From contig CAUJDF010000007.1 of NCBI GenBank assembly GCA_963169045.1, forward strand, positions 1-43,591: a stretch of 43,591 nt of DNA. The letters run 5' to 3'. This DNA comes from Myxococcota bacterium (GTDB taxonomy: Bacteria; Myxococcota_A; Bradymonadia; UBA7976; UBA1532). The notes beneath the pieces are model-generated. The model was not told the DNA's origin, did not search any database, and was given only the letters and a program-made list of their open reading frames with translations. Positions 8,901-15,514 of the stretch are shown here, in pieces. The position numbers and the translations under genes were made by a program. Numbering within the stretch: the first letter of the stretch is position 1; every line of letters begins with the position of its first letter.

Positions 8901-8970
8901 CGGAGGCGGGCTGCTGCTGCTCCCGCTGGCCGTGCGATTCGTGCGACGGCGACGGCGCTCGCACCTATGA
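5926..8970 (+). CDS. pentaheme cytochrome fused to ten MopE-like repeats, MYXO-CTERM-like tail
   Basis: Signal peptide MRHPLLVLLLVALPASA is followed by five CXXCH motifs at residues 44 (CLACH), 95 (CLRCH), 128 (CAFCH), 185 (CAGCH) and 233 (CQTCH). A beta-rich domain with ENRAGHKLPTGYANLRRVWLEV-type sequence follows and parallels the cytochrome at 600-2009. From about residue 515 to 957 come ten 'CNGxDDDCDGxxDE' repeats, the acidic motif of MopE-type putative metal-binding repeats. The C-terminus has a Cys (about 985), a hydrophobic segment and Arg-rich end (LLLLPLAVRFVRRRRRS), the layout of MYXO-CTERM sorting signals. The protein is therefore predicted to be surface-anchored, with heme and Ca2+ or other metal-binding parts in one 1014-residue chain. 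In Methylococcus, surface MopE proteins bind copper and are encoded near a surface multiheme cytochrome c (family knowledge). Copper binding here is unproven. Confidence 0.87.
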   Translation: MRHPLLVLLLVALPASAHHADDIFTAPGDPAGTIATPFAPAGDCLACHANVDAPDRVAPGDGWLGSMKANSFRDPLFQAALTIANQDFLESGTFCLRCHAPVGWIANEASPADGSGMTEDARRDGVSCAFCHRLDDGDDRDVPGPLVGNGAYYLFDDAAYRSTRHDTQPPHAGGHGKHLSSSWTCAGCHSLTNPVRSFVDPEAPERELGPAFPALRTFEEWRDSDFAREGVECQTCHMPRAPGRLASDPEARLRPDVATHDFAGGNAWGALLLDAAYPGERPEAYAAAYDAAVASLRRAAGLRIDGLPAVLDADGPTPLRVRVENRAGHKLPTGYANLRRVWLEVSARLDDDEPFFLSGRWDPQTASPVPSPDLRTYEARAGVAGEGPGFHFILNDAIYLDTRLPPRGLRAQPDTRPVGRDYALPDGTQRHWDEAPYVLPAPPARRGVVTVTARLLYQSVTPEYVAFLRDENVLDGLGQRLHALWQQTGRAAPIEMARAEARVLVEDTPAGDEVCNGADDDRDGVADEGFGEVSCGDGACARTMAACRDGALRACEPGAPGREICDGEDDDCDGAVDEQVPDQVCGRGRCRRVVAGCAGECEPGAPAAEACNGDDDDCDGVIDEALGEVTCGRGACRVTLPACRGGAMRPCEPAAPDVEVCNDVDDDCDGTVDEDAVTACERGVCRWTIARCGAECAAAPPDLAQPEVCNGVDDDCDGVTDEDTGAAACGEGACRREVPACAACVPGEPEDEVCNGADDDCDGATDEGQGTIACGEGACRREVDGCATCAPGPPADEACNGIDDDCDTEVDEEQGETECGVGACARAVAACGEGAPLPCVPGTPGAEVCNGADDDCDGATDEGAGTAACGTGACRREVPACAACVPGAPVIEACNGADDDCDGATDERLGDVTCGTGACARTVPACRDGALVECVAGAPGAEVCDGRDGDCDERTDEGCTADGGRPDAGGAADAGEARGGGGGGCRAVQGGAGGGLLLLPLAVRFVRRRRRSHL

Positions 8971-8979
8971 TGCGCCGCC

Positions 8980-9726
8980 ATGCGCACCCTGAAGACGTGG
9001 ACGATCCTGACCGCGCTGGCGGTCCTGCCCGCATGTGACGACGGCGGTGGCGGCGGCGCGGACGCCGCCGCGGCCGGCGACGCCGCCCCCGCCGACGGCG
9101 CCGCGCTCGACGGCGCGATCGCAGACGCCGCCGCGCTCGACGGCGCGATCGCAGACGGCGCCGCGCTCGACGGCGCGATCGCAGACGCCGCCGCGCTCGA
9201 CGCCGCGCCCGCCGACGGCGCCGCGCCCGCCGACGGCGCCGCACCCGACGCCGCGCCCGCCGACGGCGCCGCACCCGACGCCGCGCCCGCCGACGCCGCC
9301 GCACCCGACGCCGCGCCCGCCGACGCCGCGCCCGCGGCGCGCCTCTGCGGCGCCGGGCTCGGCCACGCGCTCGACGCCGCCGCCGATGGCCTGTTCTACC
9401 CGAGCGAATCCGACTACCCGTTCGTGGTGGTCGTGGCCGCCGCCGAGGGCGCCGGCCCCATCCCCGCGGACGTCGCGCGCGCCTTCGATCCCGAGGCCGC
9501 CGGCGACGGCGAAGTGCGCGACTTCGCGGCGCTCTTCGATCGGCTGGCGGCGTACGACGACCCGGCGATCGCCGCGCGCTACGTCGCCCTGCGCGCCGTC
9601 CTCGAGGCGCACCTGACCGACCTCGCCGTCTACCGCTTCAACGAGATCGAGGTCCGCGTCCTCATCCTCGGCCGCACGGCCTGCGGCGAGATCGCCGGCG
9701 TGACCTCGGTCAGCATCGAGACCTGA
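8980..9726 (+). CDS. lipoprotein with nuclease A inhibitor (NuiA)-like domain
   Basis: The lipoprotein signal ends at Cys19 (LAVLPAC). A roughly 100-residue low-complexity linker of DGAALDGAIADAA and APADAAAPDA units follows. Residues of roughly 120-248 match the NuiA fold. AADGLFYPSESDYPFVVV recalls the cyanobacterial inhibitor's ASDGLLFMSESEYPFEV, and VYRFNEIEVRVLILG ... AGVTSVSIET recalls its VYRLGEVELDVYVIG ... AGISTKVVET. NuiA inhibits the sugar-nonspecific nuclease NucA in Anabaena (established knowledge). Lipid anchoring would put this copy outside the cytoplasmic membrane, so a role in protecting against secreted nucleases is plausible but inferred. No nuclease gene of the NucA type is visible nearby. 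It follows the cytochrome-MopE gene by 9 bp, so it may be co-transcribed. Confidence 0.78.
   Translation: MRTLKTWTILTALAVLPACDDGGGGGADAAAAGDAAPADGAALDGAIADAAALDGAIADGAALDGAIADAAALDAAPADGAAPADGAAPDAAPADGAAPDAAPADAAAPDAAPADAAPAARLCGAGLGHALDAAADGLFYPSESDYPFVVVVAAAEGAGPIPADVARAFDPEAAGDGEVRDFAALFDRLAAYDDPAIAARYVALRAVLEAHLTDLAVYRFNEIEVRVLILGRTACGEIAGVTSVSIET
9102..9330 (+). repeat. in-frame tandem repeats in the NuiA lipoprotein linker
   Basis: A 30-bp unit (encoding AALDGAIADA or AALDGAIADG) occurs about three times, followed by units encoding APADGAAPDA. This gives a flexible acidic/Ala linker between the lipid anchor and the folded domain. Confidence 0.75.
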
Positions 9727-9732
9727 AGGCGG

Positions 9733-10191
9733 TCAGCCCGGCAGCAGCGGCCGCCCCCAGCGCAGGAACGGCCACGGGATGTTCACCAGCACCACCAGGA
9801 GGGCGAAGGTGTACGCGTTCGCCGCCCGCCGGAAGCGCGCGGCGTCGTCCGGCGCGCGCTTCGCCCGCGCGTACCCCACCTGCGCGACGACCGCCGCGGC
9901 GAGCATCGCGAACGGGTGGTCCAGCCCGAAGAAGCGCACGCCCGTCACGCGCACCATCTGCCCGTAGTCGGACCACAGCAGGCCCGGCAGCGGGCTCGCC
10001 ACGTACAGCCCGATCCCGACGAGCAGCTGCAGGTTCATCAGCGTGGTGAACGCGAGCCCGGCGCGCGCGTCGGACGGCGTCCAGGCGACGCCGCGGAGCC
10101 GGCCTCGCCAGACGCGCAGCAGCGCCCACAGCGCCGCCGCGATCACGAGCCAGCGATTCAGACTGTGCGTGGTCAGCAACAGAGCGTACAT
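9733..10191 (-). CDS. small four-TM integral membrane protein, unknown function
   Basis: The ATG at 10191 opens a 152-residue protein with four hydrophobic helices: about residues 8-28 (SLNRWLVIAAALWALLRVW), 45-65 (AFTTLMNLQLLVGIGLYVAS), 87-105 (PFAMLAAAVVAQVGYA) and 122-142 (TFALLVVLVNIPWPFLRWG). A conserved-looking 'THSLNRW' lies at the start and 'DHPF' before helix 3; the His residues near helix starts recall heme-b membrane proteins, but I cannot assign that. It ends 7 bp beyond the convergent NuiA gene. I do not recognise a named family with confidence. Confidence 0.72.
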   Translation of the reverse strand: MYALLLTTHSLNRWLVIAAALWALLRVWRGRLRGVAWTPSDARAGLAFTTLMNLQLLVGIGLYVASPLPGLLWSDYGQMVRVTGVRFFGLDHPFAMLAAAVVAQVGYARAKRAPDDAARFRRAANAYTFALLVVLVNIPWPFLRWGRPLLPG

Positions 10192-10228
10192 GGCGCGGCA
10201 GCGTACCACCGCCCGGGCGCGCGCGGGG

Positions 10229-11653
10229 TCAGCGGCCGGGCGTGGGCGCGGCGAGCGTGAAGTCGGCGGCGTTGTCGTCGGTGTCCGTATGCGCGGCGTC
10301 GCGGGTGATGGCGCGACCGCCCGGCGCGGCGTCGATCGGGCGACCCTCGCCGGCGAAGACCTTGCCCTCGAAGTCGCCGTAGCCGACGGCGTCGACGACG
10401 AGGTTGCCGGCGCGGAGGACGACGCTGGCCGGCACGGCGCGCAGGTTGCGCCGAAGCACCGCGTCCGCCACCGCCGCCACGGCCTCGCCCGAGTTCCGCT
10501 GCCGCAACACGAAGTAGCCGTCCGCGGGGATGTCGCCGAAGAGCGGCTGTCGCAGGTAGACCTCGCCCGTGTGGCCGTTCACGCCCTGCAGCTCGAAGCC
10601 GCGCAGCGACGTGCCGGGCGCGCCCCAGAGCTCGAGAAAGGCGCCGGGGCTGCCGTCGTAGCGGTAGACGAGCTCGTTGATCAGGACGCGCGGCGCCACC
10701 CCGCACGCGTCGACGAGGCAGCCGCCGGGACACGGCGTCACGATCCGGTCGCGGCACGGGTCGTCGTCGGCCTCGCCGCACGTGGCGAGGCCGCCGTCCT
10801 CGCAGTACGAGAGGTTCGCGTCGCACTCGTCGACGCACGCGCCCGCGCACTCGCTCCACGCGCCCCAGCGATCGACGACGCAGAAGCGATGGCGGCTGCC
10901 GGAGCCGTGCGGTCCGCACGCTTCGGTCTGGCGCTCGTCGCCGGCGCAGTCGCCACGCTGCTCGCAGACGCTCCACGCGCCCCAGCGCCCGTCGGCGCAG
11001 GTGCGCTCGCGGTGCCCCTCGTCGCCGCACGGACCGACCTCGAGGACGCCGGAGATGCACTCGTCGGGGTCGTCGCACGGCCCGGCCTCGCCCAGCAGGC
11101 CGCGGACGCATCGCTGGACGGCGGTGCCCCGCCCGTTGCGTCCGCAGGTGATCGCCTCGTCGGCGGCGCAAGGCACCTGCCGCGTGTAGCACGGGCCCCA
11201 GCCTCCCCAGCGATCGCCGTAGCACTCGCGCTGGTAGACGGGGTGCGGCGGCTCCTCGCTGTCGTTGCAGAGGTCGACCTGCACGGCGCCGTCCTCGCAG
11301 CGCTCCTCGCAGCCGGACCAGCGGCGCCACTGGCCGCCGTCGCACACGCGCGCCTCGACCGTCGCGCCCCGGCGGTCGCACGGCCGCTCCTCGCGGCGCT
11401 CGTCGACGCACACGTCCGGGTCGTCGCACGGCCCGTCGTCGACCCAGGCGCCGTCCTCGCACGTCTGCGGACGACGGCCGCGCGCATTCAGCCCGCACGC
11501 CCTCGCGCCAGTCGCCCCGTCGGTACAGGGCCCGCCGGCGTCCGGCCCCGCGGCGTCGACGACGCCAGCGTCGCGGACCGCCGCCGCCTCGCCGTCTTCG
11601 CTGCCGCACCCCGCCAGCGCCAACAGCGCCAGCCGCCACACGATCGTTCTCAC
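10229..11653 (-). CDS. Cys-rich lipoprotein with TSP1-like modules and a lamin-tail domain
   Basis: The GTG start at 11653 has an AGGAG 4-5 bases upstream and gives a signal ending ALLALAGC (Cys16). Residues of roughly 45-300 carry repeated Cys-rich modules with W..W..C signatures (WRRWSGC, WGGWGPC, WGAWSVC, WGAWSEC), resembling thrombospondin type 1 patterns. From 'RVLINELVYRYDGSPGAFLELWG' region onward the last 150 residues match a lamin-tail domain (LTD): INELxY..., FLEL, LRGFELQG and DGYFVL are the usual landmarks. LTD proteins in bacteria are usually secreted or surface-bound, often with nucleases or adhesins (family knowledge). No catalytic domain is present here, so an adhesive or structural surface role is inferred. 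Confidence 0.78.
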   Translation of the reverse strand: MRTIVWRLALLALAGCGSEDGEAAAVRDAGVVDAAGPDAGGPCTDGATGARACGLNARGRRPQTCEDGAWVDDGPCDDPDVCVDERREERPCDRRGATVEARVCDGGQWRRWSGCEERCEDGAVQVDLCNDSEEPPHPVYQRECYGDRWGGWGPCYTRQVPCAADEAITCGRNGRGTAVQRCVRGLLGEAGPCDDPDECISGVLEVGPCGDEGHRERTCADGRWGAWSVCEQRGDCAGDERQTEACGPHGSGSRHRFCVVDRWGAWSECAGACVDECDANLSYCEDGGLATCGEADDDPCRDRIVTPCPGGCLVDACGVAPRVLINELVYRYDGSPGAFLELWGAPGTSLRGFELQGVNGHTGEVYLRQPLFGDIPADGYFVLRQRNSGEAVAAVADAVLRRNLRAVPASVVLRAGNLVVDAVGYGDFEGKVFAGEGRPIDAAPGGRAITRDAAHTDTDDNAADFTLAAPTPGR

Positions 11654-11732
11654 GGAGCTCCTCACGCTGCAGGCCACGGCCACCGGACGGCCGTGCTTCC
11701 ACGATCTCACGCCGCGCCGGGCTCGGCCCGGA

Positions 11733-12203
11733 TCAGCAGGCGCCGCCCTCACGCAGCCGGCGCGTCTCCGGATCGCACTCGACGCGGCGCCCCTCGACGC
11801 ACAGCGGCGTGCTCCCGGCGGGATCGCACGGCACCTCGCCGACGGCGCCGCACGCGCCCCGCCCCTCGCGCTCGACGCAGATCTGGCCGGCGCCGCAGCC
11901 GCGCGTGACCGGATACTCCGAGGCGGGATCGCACTCGGCGAGCAGGCCGTTGCTGCAGGCGGGCGGGTCGCCCGGCACGCACGGCAGCGCGCCGGCGGAC
12001 ACACAGCGCGGGCGCGGCGCATCGGCGGCGCATCGTTCCGCGCCGCAGGGCGTCTCGACGCTCGCGCCCGCGTCGTCGCACGTCAGGAGCGTGTTGGCCC
12101 GGCATCGCGGCGGCTCGTGCGGACAGCCGGCGTCGGCGGCCTCGTCCGGGGCCACGCACCCCGTTAGAATCCCGGCCGCCATGACACCGAAACTCATCGA
12201 CAG
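11733..12203 (-). CDS. short Cys-rich lipoprotein, antisense-overlapping the tatD start
   Basis: The mature protein is a string of about four Cys modules (for example LLAECDPASEYPVTRGCGAG and RRVECDPETRRLREGG), like those in neighbouring surface proteins. The likely lipobox is ILTGC. The start is problematic. ATG 12182 would leave only eight residues before the Cys; ATG 12203 (MSFGVMAAGILTGC) is also short and uncharged; ATG 12287 gives a good charged and hydrophobic signal but overlaps tatD by about 107 bp on the other strand. I give 12203 as a compromise. Function unknown; probably a cell-surface protein of the same group as the gene at 10229-11653. Confidence 0.62.
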   Translation of the reverse strand: MSMSFGVMAAGILTGCVAPDEAADAGCPHEPPRCRANTLLTCDDAGASVETPCGAERCAADAPRPRCVSAGALPCVPGDPPACSNGLLAECDPASEYPVTRGCGAGQICVEREGRGACGAVGEVPCDPAGSTPLCVEGRRVECDPETRRLREGGAC

Positions 12204-12951
12204 CCACGCCCACGTCAGCTTCGAAGGCTTCGCCGACGACCTCGACGCCGTCCTCGCGCGCGCCGCCGCCGCGGGGGTGGACCTCATGCTGAACGTCGGC
12301 ACCGACCTGGCCTCCTCGCTGCGCGCCCGCGACTTCGCCCACGCCCATCCGCAGGTGTGGGCGGCGGCGGGCATCCACCCCCACGAGGCCGACGCCTTCG
12401 ACGACGCCGACTGGCCGCGGCTCGCGGCGCTCTGGGCCGACCCGCGCGTGCGCGGCGTCGGCGAGACGGGGCTCGACTACTACTACGACCTCTCGAAACG
12501 CGAGCGCCAGCGCGCGCTCTTCCGGCGGCACCTCGAGGCGGCGGGCGGGGTGGGACGCCCGGTGATCATCCACTGCCGCGACGCATTCGACGATCTGTTC
12601 GCGCTGGTCGGCGAGGTGGGGCTGCCTGCGGGCGGCGTGCTCCACTGCTTCACCGGCGGCCCCGCCGAGGCCGAGCGCGCCGTGGCGATGGGCCTGCACG
12701 TGTCTTTCGCCGGCATCGTGACGTTCAAGAACGCCGGGGCGCTGCGCGAGGCGGCCGCGCTCGTGCCCGACGACCGCCTGCTCGTCGAGACCGACTGCCC
12801 CTACCTCGCGCCGGTGCCATGGCGCGGCAAGCGCAACGAGCCGGCCTTCGTCGTCGAGACGGCCCGCAAGCTCGCGGCGCTGCGCGGGATCTCGTACGAG
12901 GCCGTCTGCGCGCTCACGTACGCCAACACGGTGCGTCTGTTCGGGCTCTGA
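12181..12951 (+). CDS. tatD: TatD family metal-dependent hydrolase (DNase)
   Basis: The 256-residue protein has the usual TatD length and landmarks: N-terminal IDSHAHVSF (metal His9 and His11), GIHPHEA, GVGETGLDYYY (metal Glu), VIIHCRDA, GVLHCFTGG and LLVETDCPYLAPVPWRGKRNEP with the metal Asp. TatD enzymes are TIM-barrel metallohydrolases with 3'-5' exonuclease or DNase activity, acting in the cytoplasm in DNA repair and degradation (established knowledge). The ATG at 12181 shares bases with a possible ATG of the divergent Cys-rich lipoprotein gene. The family assignment is firm; the exact substrate is not. Confidence 0.95.
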   Translation: MTPKLIDSHAHVSFEGFADDLDAVLARAAAAGVDLMLNVGTDLASSLRARDFAHAHPQVWAAAGIHPHEADAFDDADWPRLAALWADPRVRGVGETGLDYYYDLSKRERQRALFRRHLEAAGGVGRPVIIHCRDAFDDLFALVGEVGLPAGGVLHCFTGGPAEAERAVAMGLHVSFAGIVTFKNAGALREAAALVPDDRLLVETDCPYLAPVPWRGKRNEPAFVVETARKLAALRGISYEAVCALTYANTVRLFGL

Positions 12952-12957
12952 CGCCCT

Positions 12958-13947
12958 TCACAGGCAACAGACGGTGACGGGGCCGGTGGGAAGCGCCTGG
13001 CCCTCGAGCTGGCCGCCGGACCCCTCGCAGCGGCCCGCCTCGAGGACGCCGCCGCCGAGACGGGACACGCCGTCGCCGTCGCTGGAATTCAACTGGACGC
13101 ACGGCCCGTCGCTGCGCACGGTCTCCTGGAAGAAGCCGAGGCTGCAGATCTCGACGTCGACCTCGCAGATCGCGCCGGCGGGGCTGCACTCGCACTCGGT
13201 GCAGTCGCGCTCGTCGACGAAGGCGGTGTGCAGCACGCGCCGCTGACCGAAGCCGACGGGGCAGGCCTCGTCTCCCTCGCGCACGACACACAGGTCGAAG
13301 GGCGCCGCCGCGGGCCGGCAGCGGCCGCCGTCGCAGTCCGCGGCCGGCGCGCCGCCGCCGCAGACCTGGAAGGTGTCGCGCCACGTGGGCGCCGGGATGT
13401 CGCGCGTCACGTTCTCGTTGCACTCGGCGGTCACGACCGCGCCGAGGCAGGCATCTTCGATCGGCGGCGAGTCGCAGGATCGGCTCGGCGCGAACGGGCC
13501 GCCTCCCTGTCCCGGCACCTCGACGTACAGACCGCACGTCACGTCGCCCTGACTGCAGCCGCAGCCGCACTGCGCCGCGCCCGGCAGGAGGCCGTCGAAG
13601 AGGGTGCGATCGAGGGTGGGCCAGCCACCGGCGCACGCCGCCTCGCCGACGGCGAACGGCCCCGACCAGCCCGCGGGCGCCGCGGGGACACAGACCTGCG
13701 CGGCGCCGCACCCCATGGGCGCCCCGCGATCGGGCGGGGGCCCCACGTCGCCATCCGTGGCCGGTCCGACGTCGCCATCCGTGGCCGGTCCGACGTCGCC
13801 GTCCGTCGCGCCGACGTCGCCGTCGCGGGCGCCGACCTCGGCGTCCTCCGCGCCCGGTGCGGCGTCGGGCGTTCCGCCGCCGCCGGTGGCCCGTTCGGCG
13901 AAGCACCCCGCGAGGACGAGGGCGGATGCGAGCAGCGCGGGCCTCAT
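12958..13947 (-). CDS. Cys-rich lipoprotein, unknown function
   Basis: The ATG at 13947 starts the signal MRPALLASALVLAGC (lipid Cys15). A linker carries three to four copies of a TDGDVGPA-type unit. The rest of the 329 residues is a Cys-rich secreted domain with pairs such as CGCGCSQGDVTCG, CDGGRC and CTECECSPAGAICEVDVEIC, ending in VTVCCL. The spacing suggests a disulfide-stabilised extracellular protein. I do not recognise a family. It converges on tatD (6 bp between stops) and diverges from the kinase gene at 14041 across a 93-bp promoter region. Confidence 0.75.
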   Translation of the reverse strand: MRPALLASALVLAGCFAERATGGGGTPDAAPGAEDAEVGARDGDVGATDGDVGPATDGDVGPATDGDVGPPPDRGAPMGCGAAQVCVPAAPAGWSGPFAVGEAACAGGWPTLDRTLFDGLLPGAAQCGCGCSQGDVTCGLYVEVPGQGGGPFAPSRSCDSPPIEDACLGAVVTAECNENVTRDIPAPTWRDTFQVCGGGAPAADCDGGRCRPAAAPFDLCVVREGDEACPVGFGQRRVLHTAFVDERDCTECECSPAGAICEVDVEICSLGFFQETVRSDGPCVQLNSSDGDGVSRLGGGVLEAGRCEGSGGQLEGQALPTGPVTVCCL

Positions 13948-14040
13948 GGGGGGTGCCTCCGGACCTTTTGGTCTCGACTCGTCCGGGATCTTGTCCCATG
14001 ATCCGCCGACCGTCCAGGCGCGCGGAACGCGAACGGATTC

Positions 14041-15504
14041 ATGAGCGAGAGCGAGCCCGAAGGCTGGTGTCCCGGCTGCGACGCCCCCGGCCGGGTGGGT
14101 GTGCTCTGCGCCACTCCAAGCTGCGCGCGGCGCGGCTACCACGCGGTGCCCGCGTCCTATCGCCCCGACGAGGGCGCCCCCCTCGACCCGCGCGTCGGCC
14201 TGGTCCTCGGCGAGCAGCTGCTCGTGCGCGTGCTCGGCGCCGGCGGCATGGGCACCGTGTACGAAGGCCTGCAGAACGCCGACAGCGCGGTCGCCCTGCG
14301 CACCGCGGTCAAGGTGCTCCACACGACCGAGTCCCACGCCGGCGCCGGCGAGCGTTTCCAGGCCGAGGGCGCCGCGCTGGCGCGCCTGTCCCACCCCAAC
14401 ATCGTCCGGCTGCTGAAGTTCGGGGTCGACCGCGAGCGGCCCTACATGGTCATGGAGTTCGTCGGCAACGCGCGCACGCTCGACCGCGCGCTCGCCGAGG
14501 GCCTCACGACGGCGCAGTGCCTCGACGTGCTGCGCGCCACGCTGCACGGGCTCGCCGGCGCCCACGCGGCGGGCATCGTCCACCGCGACGTCAAGCCGCA
14601 GAACATCATGCTGCAGCGGGTCGAGGGCAACCCGAACTTCGTGCGCCTCGTCGACTTCGGCCTCGCCAAGTTCACCGACCGCGGGTCGGGCACGCGCCTC
14701 ATCGCCGGGACGCCGCGCTACATGGCGCCCGAGCAGTTCCGCCGCGCCGAGATCGGGCCCTGGACGGACCTCTACGCCGTCGCACTCATCGCGCTGCAGA
14801 TGATCACCGGCCGCGAGCCGTGGGACGGCCTCACGTCCGACGAGGTCCTCGAGTGCAAGCTCGATCCGGCGAACGATCCGGCCCGACTGCTCGCGATCGA
14901 CGACGTCCCGCCCGAGCTGCTGCCGTTCTTCCGCAAGGCGCTGCACGTCGACCCGCAGGAGCGCTTCCGCGACACGGCCGCGCTGCTGCCCGCGCTCGAG
15001 GCGGCGTTCGCGCGCGTCGGCGAGCTTCGCCCGGCGACGGCCGCGCCGGCCGACGGACGCCTGCCGGCGACCCTCCTCAGCGAGCCCGACATCGAGCCGC
15101 CCGCGGCGAGCTCGCTCCGGTGGCTGGCCTGGGCGCTGCCGGCGACGGTGGCGGTGGGCGCGGCGGTGGCGTTCGGGCTCTGGTGGCTCGCGCCGCGGCC
15201 GGCCCCGTCGCCCGACGTGCCCGTGGCGGACGCCGCCGTCGCCCAGCGCGCGCCCGACGCCGCCGTCGCCCGGCGCGCGCCCGACGCCGCCGTCGCCCGG
15301 CGCGCGCCCGACGCCGCCGTCGCCCGGCGCGCGCCCGACGCCGCCGTCGCGGATGCCGCGGTGGCAGGACGCGTGCCCGACGCGGCTGCCGACGCCGGTC
15401 CGAAGCTGGCCGCCGCCAAGGACGCCGGCGCCCCGGCGAGCGAGGCGCGCCCGCGCAAGCCGCCCCGCAGGCCGCCCGTCGACGTCATGCCGATCTTCAA
15501 GTGA
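14041..15504 (+). CDS. transmembrane Ser/Thr protein kinase with N-terminal zinc ribbon
   Basis: The N-terminus has a Cys4 ribbon-like motif (CPGC at 10-13, then Cys23 and Cys28). The kinase domain spans about 55-325: glycine loop LGAGGMGTVY (65-74), catalytic Lys91, HRDVKPQN (181-188), DFG (205-207) and GTPRYMAPE activation segment. A single TM helix lies at about 361-383. The C-terminal tail outside is a low-complexity APDAAVARR repeat and a basic end, with no ligand-binding domain. All catalytic residues are present, so it should be active. PknB-type kinases in Myxococcota regulate development, envelope and metabolism (family knowledge). The TPR/PEGA gene starts 11 bp downstream and may belong to the same operon as partner or target. 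Confidence 0.93.
   Translation: MSESEPEGWCPGCDAPGRVGVLCATPSCARRGYHAVPASYRPDEGAPLDPRVGLVLGEQLLVRVLGAGGMGTVYEGLQNADSAVALRTAVKVLHTTESHAGAGERFQAEGAALARLSHPNIVRLLKFGVDRERPYMVMEFVGNARTLDRALAEGLTTAQCLDVLRATLHGLAGAHAAGIVHRDVKPQNIMLQRVEGNPNFVRLVDFGLAKFTDRGSGTRLIAGTPRYMAPEQFRRAEIGPWTDLYAVALIALQMITGREPWDGLTSDEVLECKLDPANDPARLLAIDDVPPELLPFFRKALHVDPQERFRDTAALLPALEAAFARVGELRPATAAPADGRLPATLLSEPDIEPPAASSLRWLAWALPATVAVGAAVAFGLWWLAPRPAPSPDVPVADAAVAQRAPDAAVARRAPDAAVARRAPDAAVARRAPDAAVADAAVAGRVPDAAADAGPKLAAAKDAGAPASEARPRKPPRRPPVDVMPIFK
15248..15355 (+). repeat. 27-bp tandem repeat in the kinase tail
   Basis: Four near-identical 27-bp copies encode RAPDAAVAR. They form a spacer after the TM helix. Copy number probably varies by slippage. 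Confidence 0.85.
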
Positions 15505-15514
15505 GACACCGCCG

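Noticed and set aside
4447-8964. Very long minus-strand open frame across the cytochrome-MopE gene
   Set aside because: It is the antisense of a strongly coding plus-strand gene with heme motifs and repeats. Only its 3' part, downstream of about 5778, is the kelch gene.
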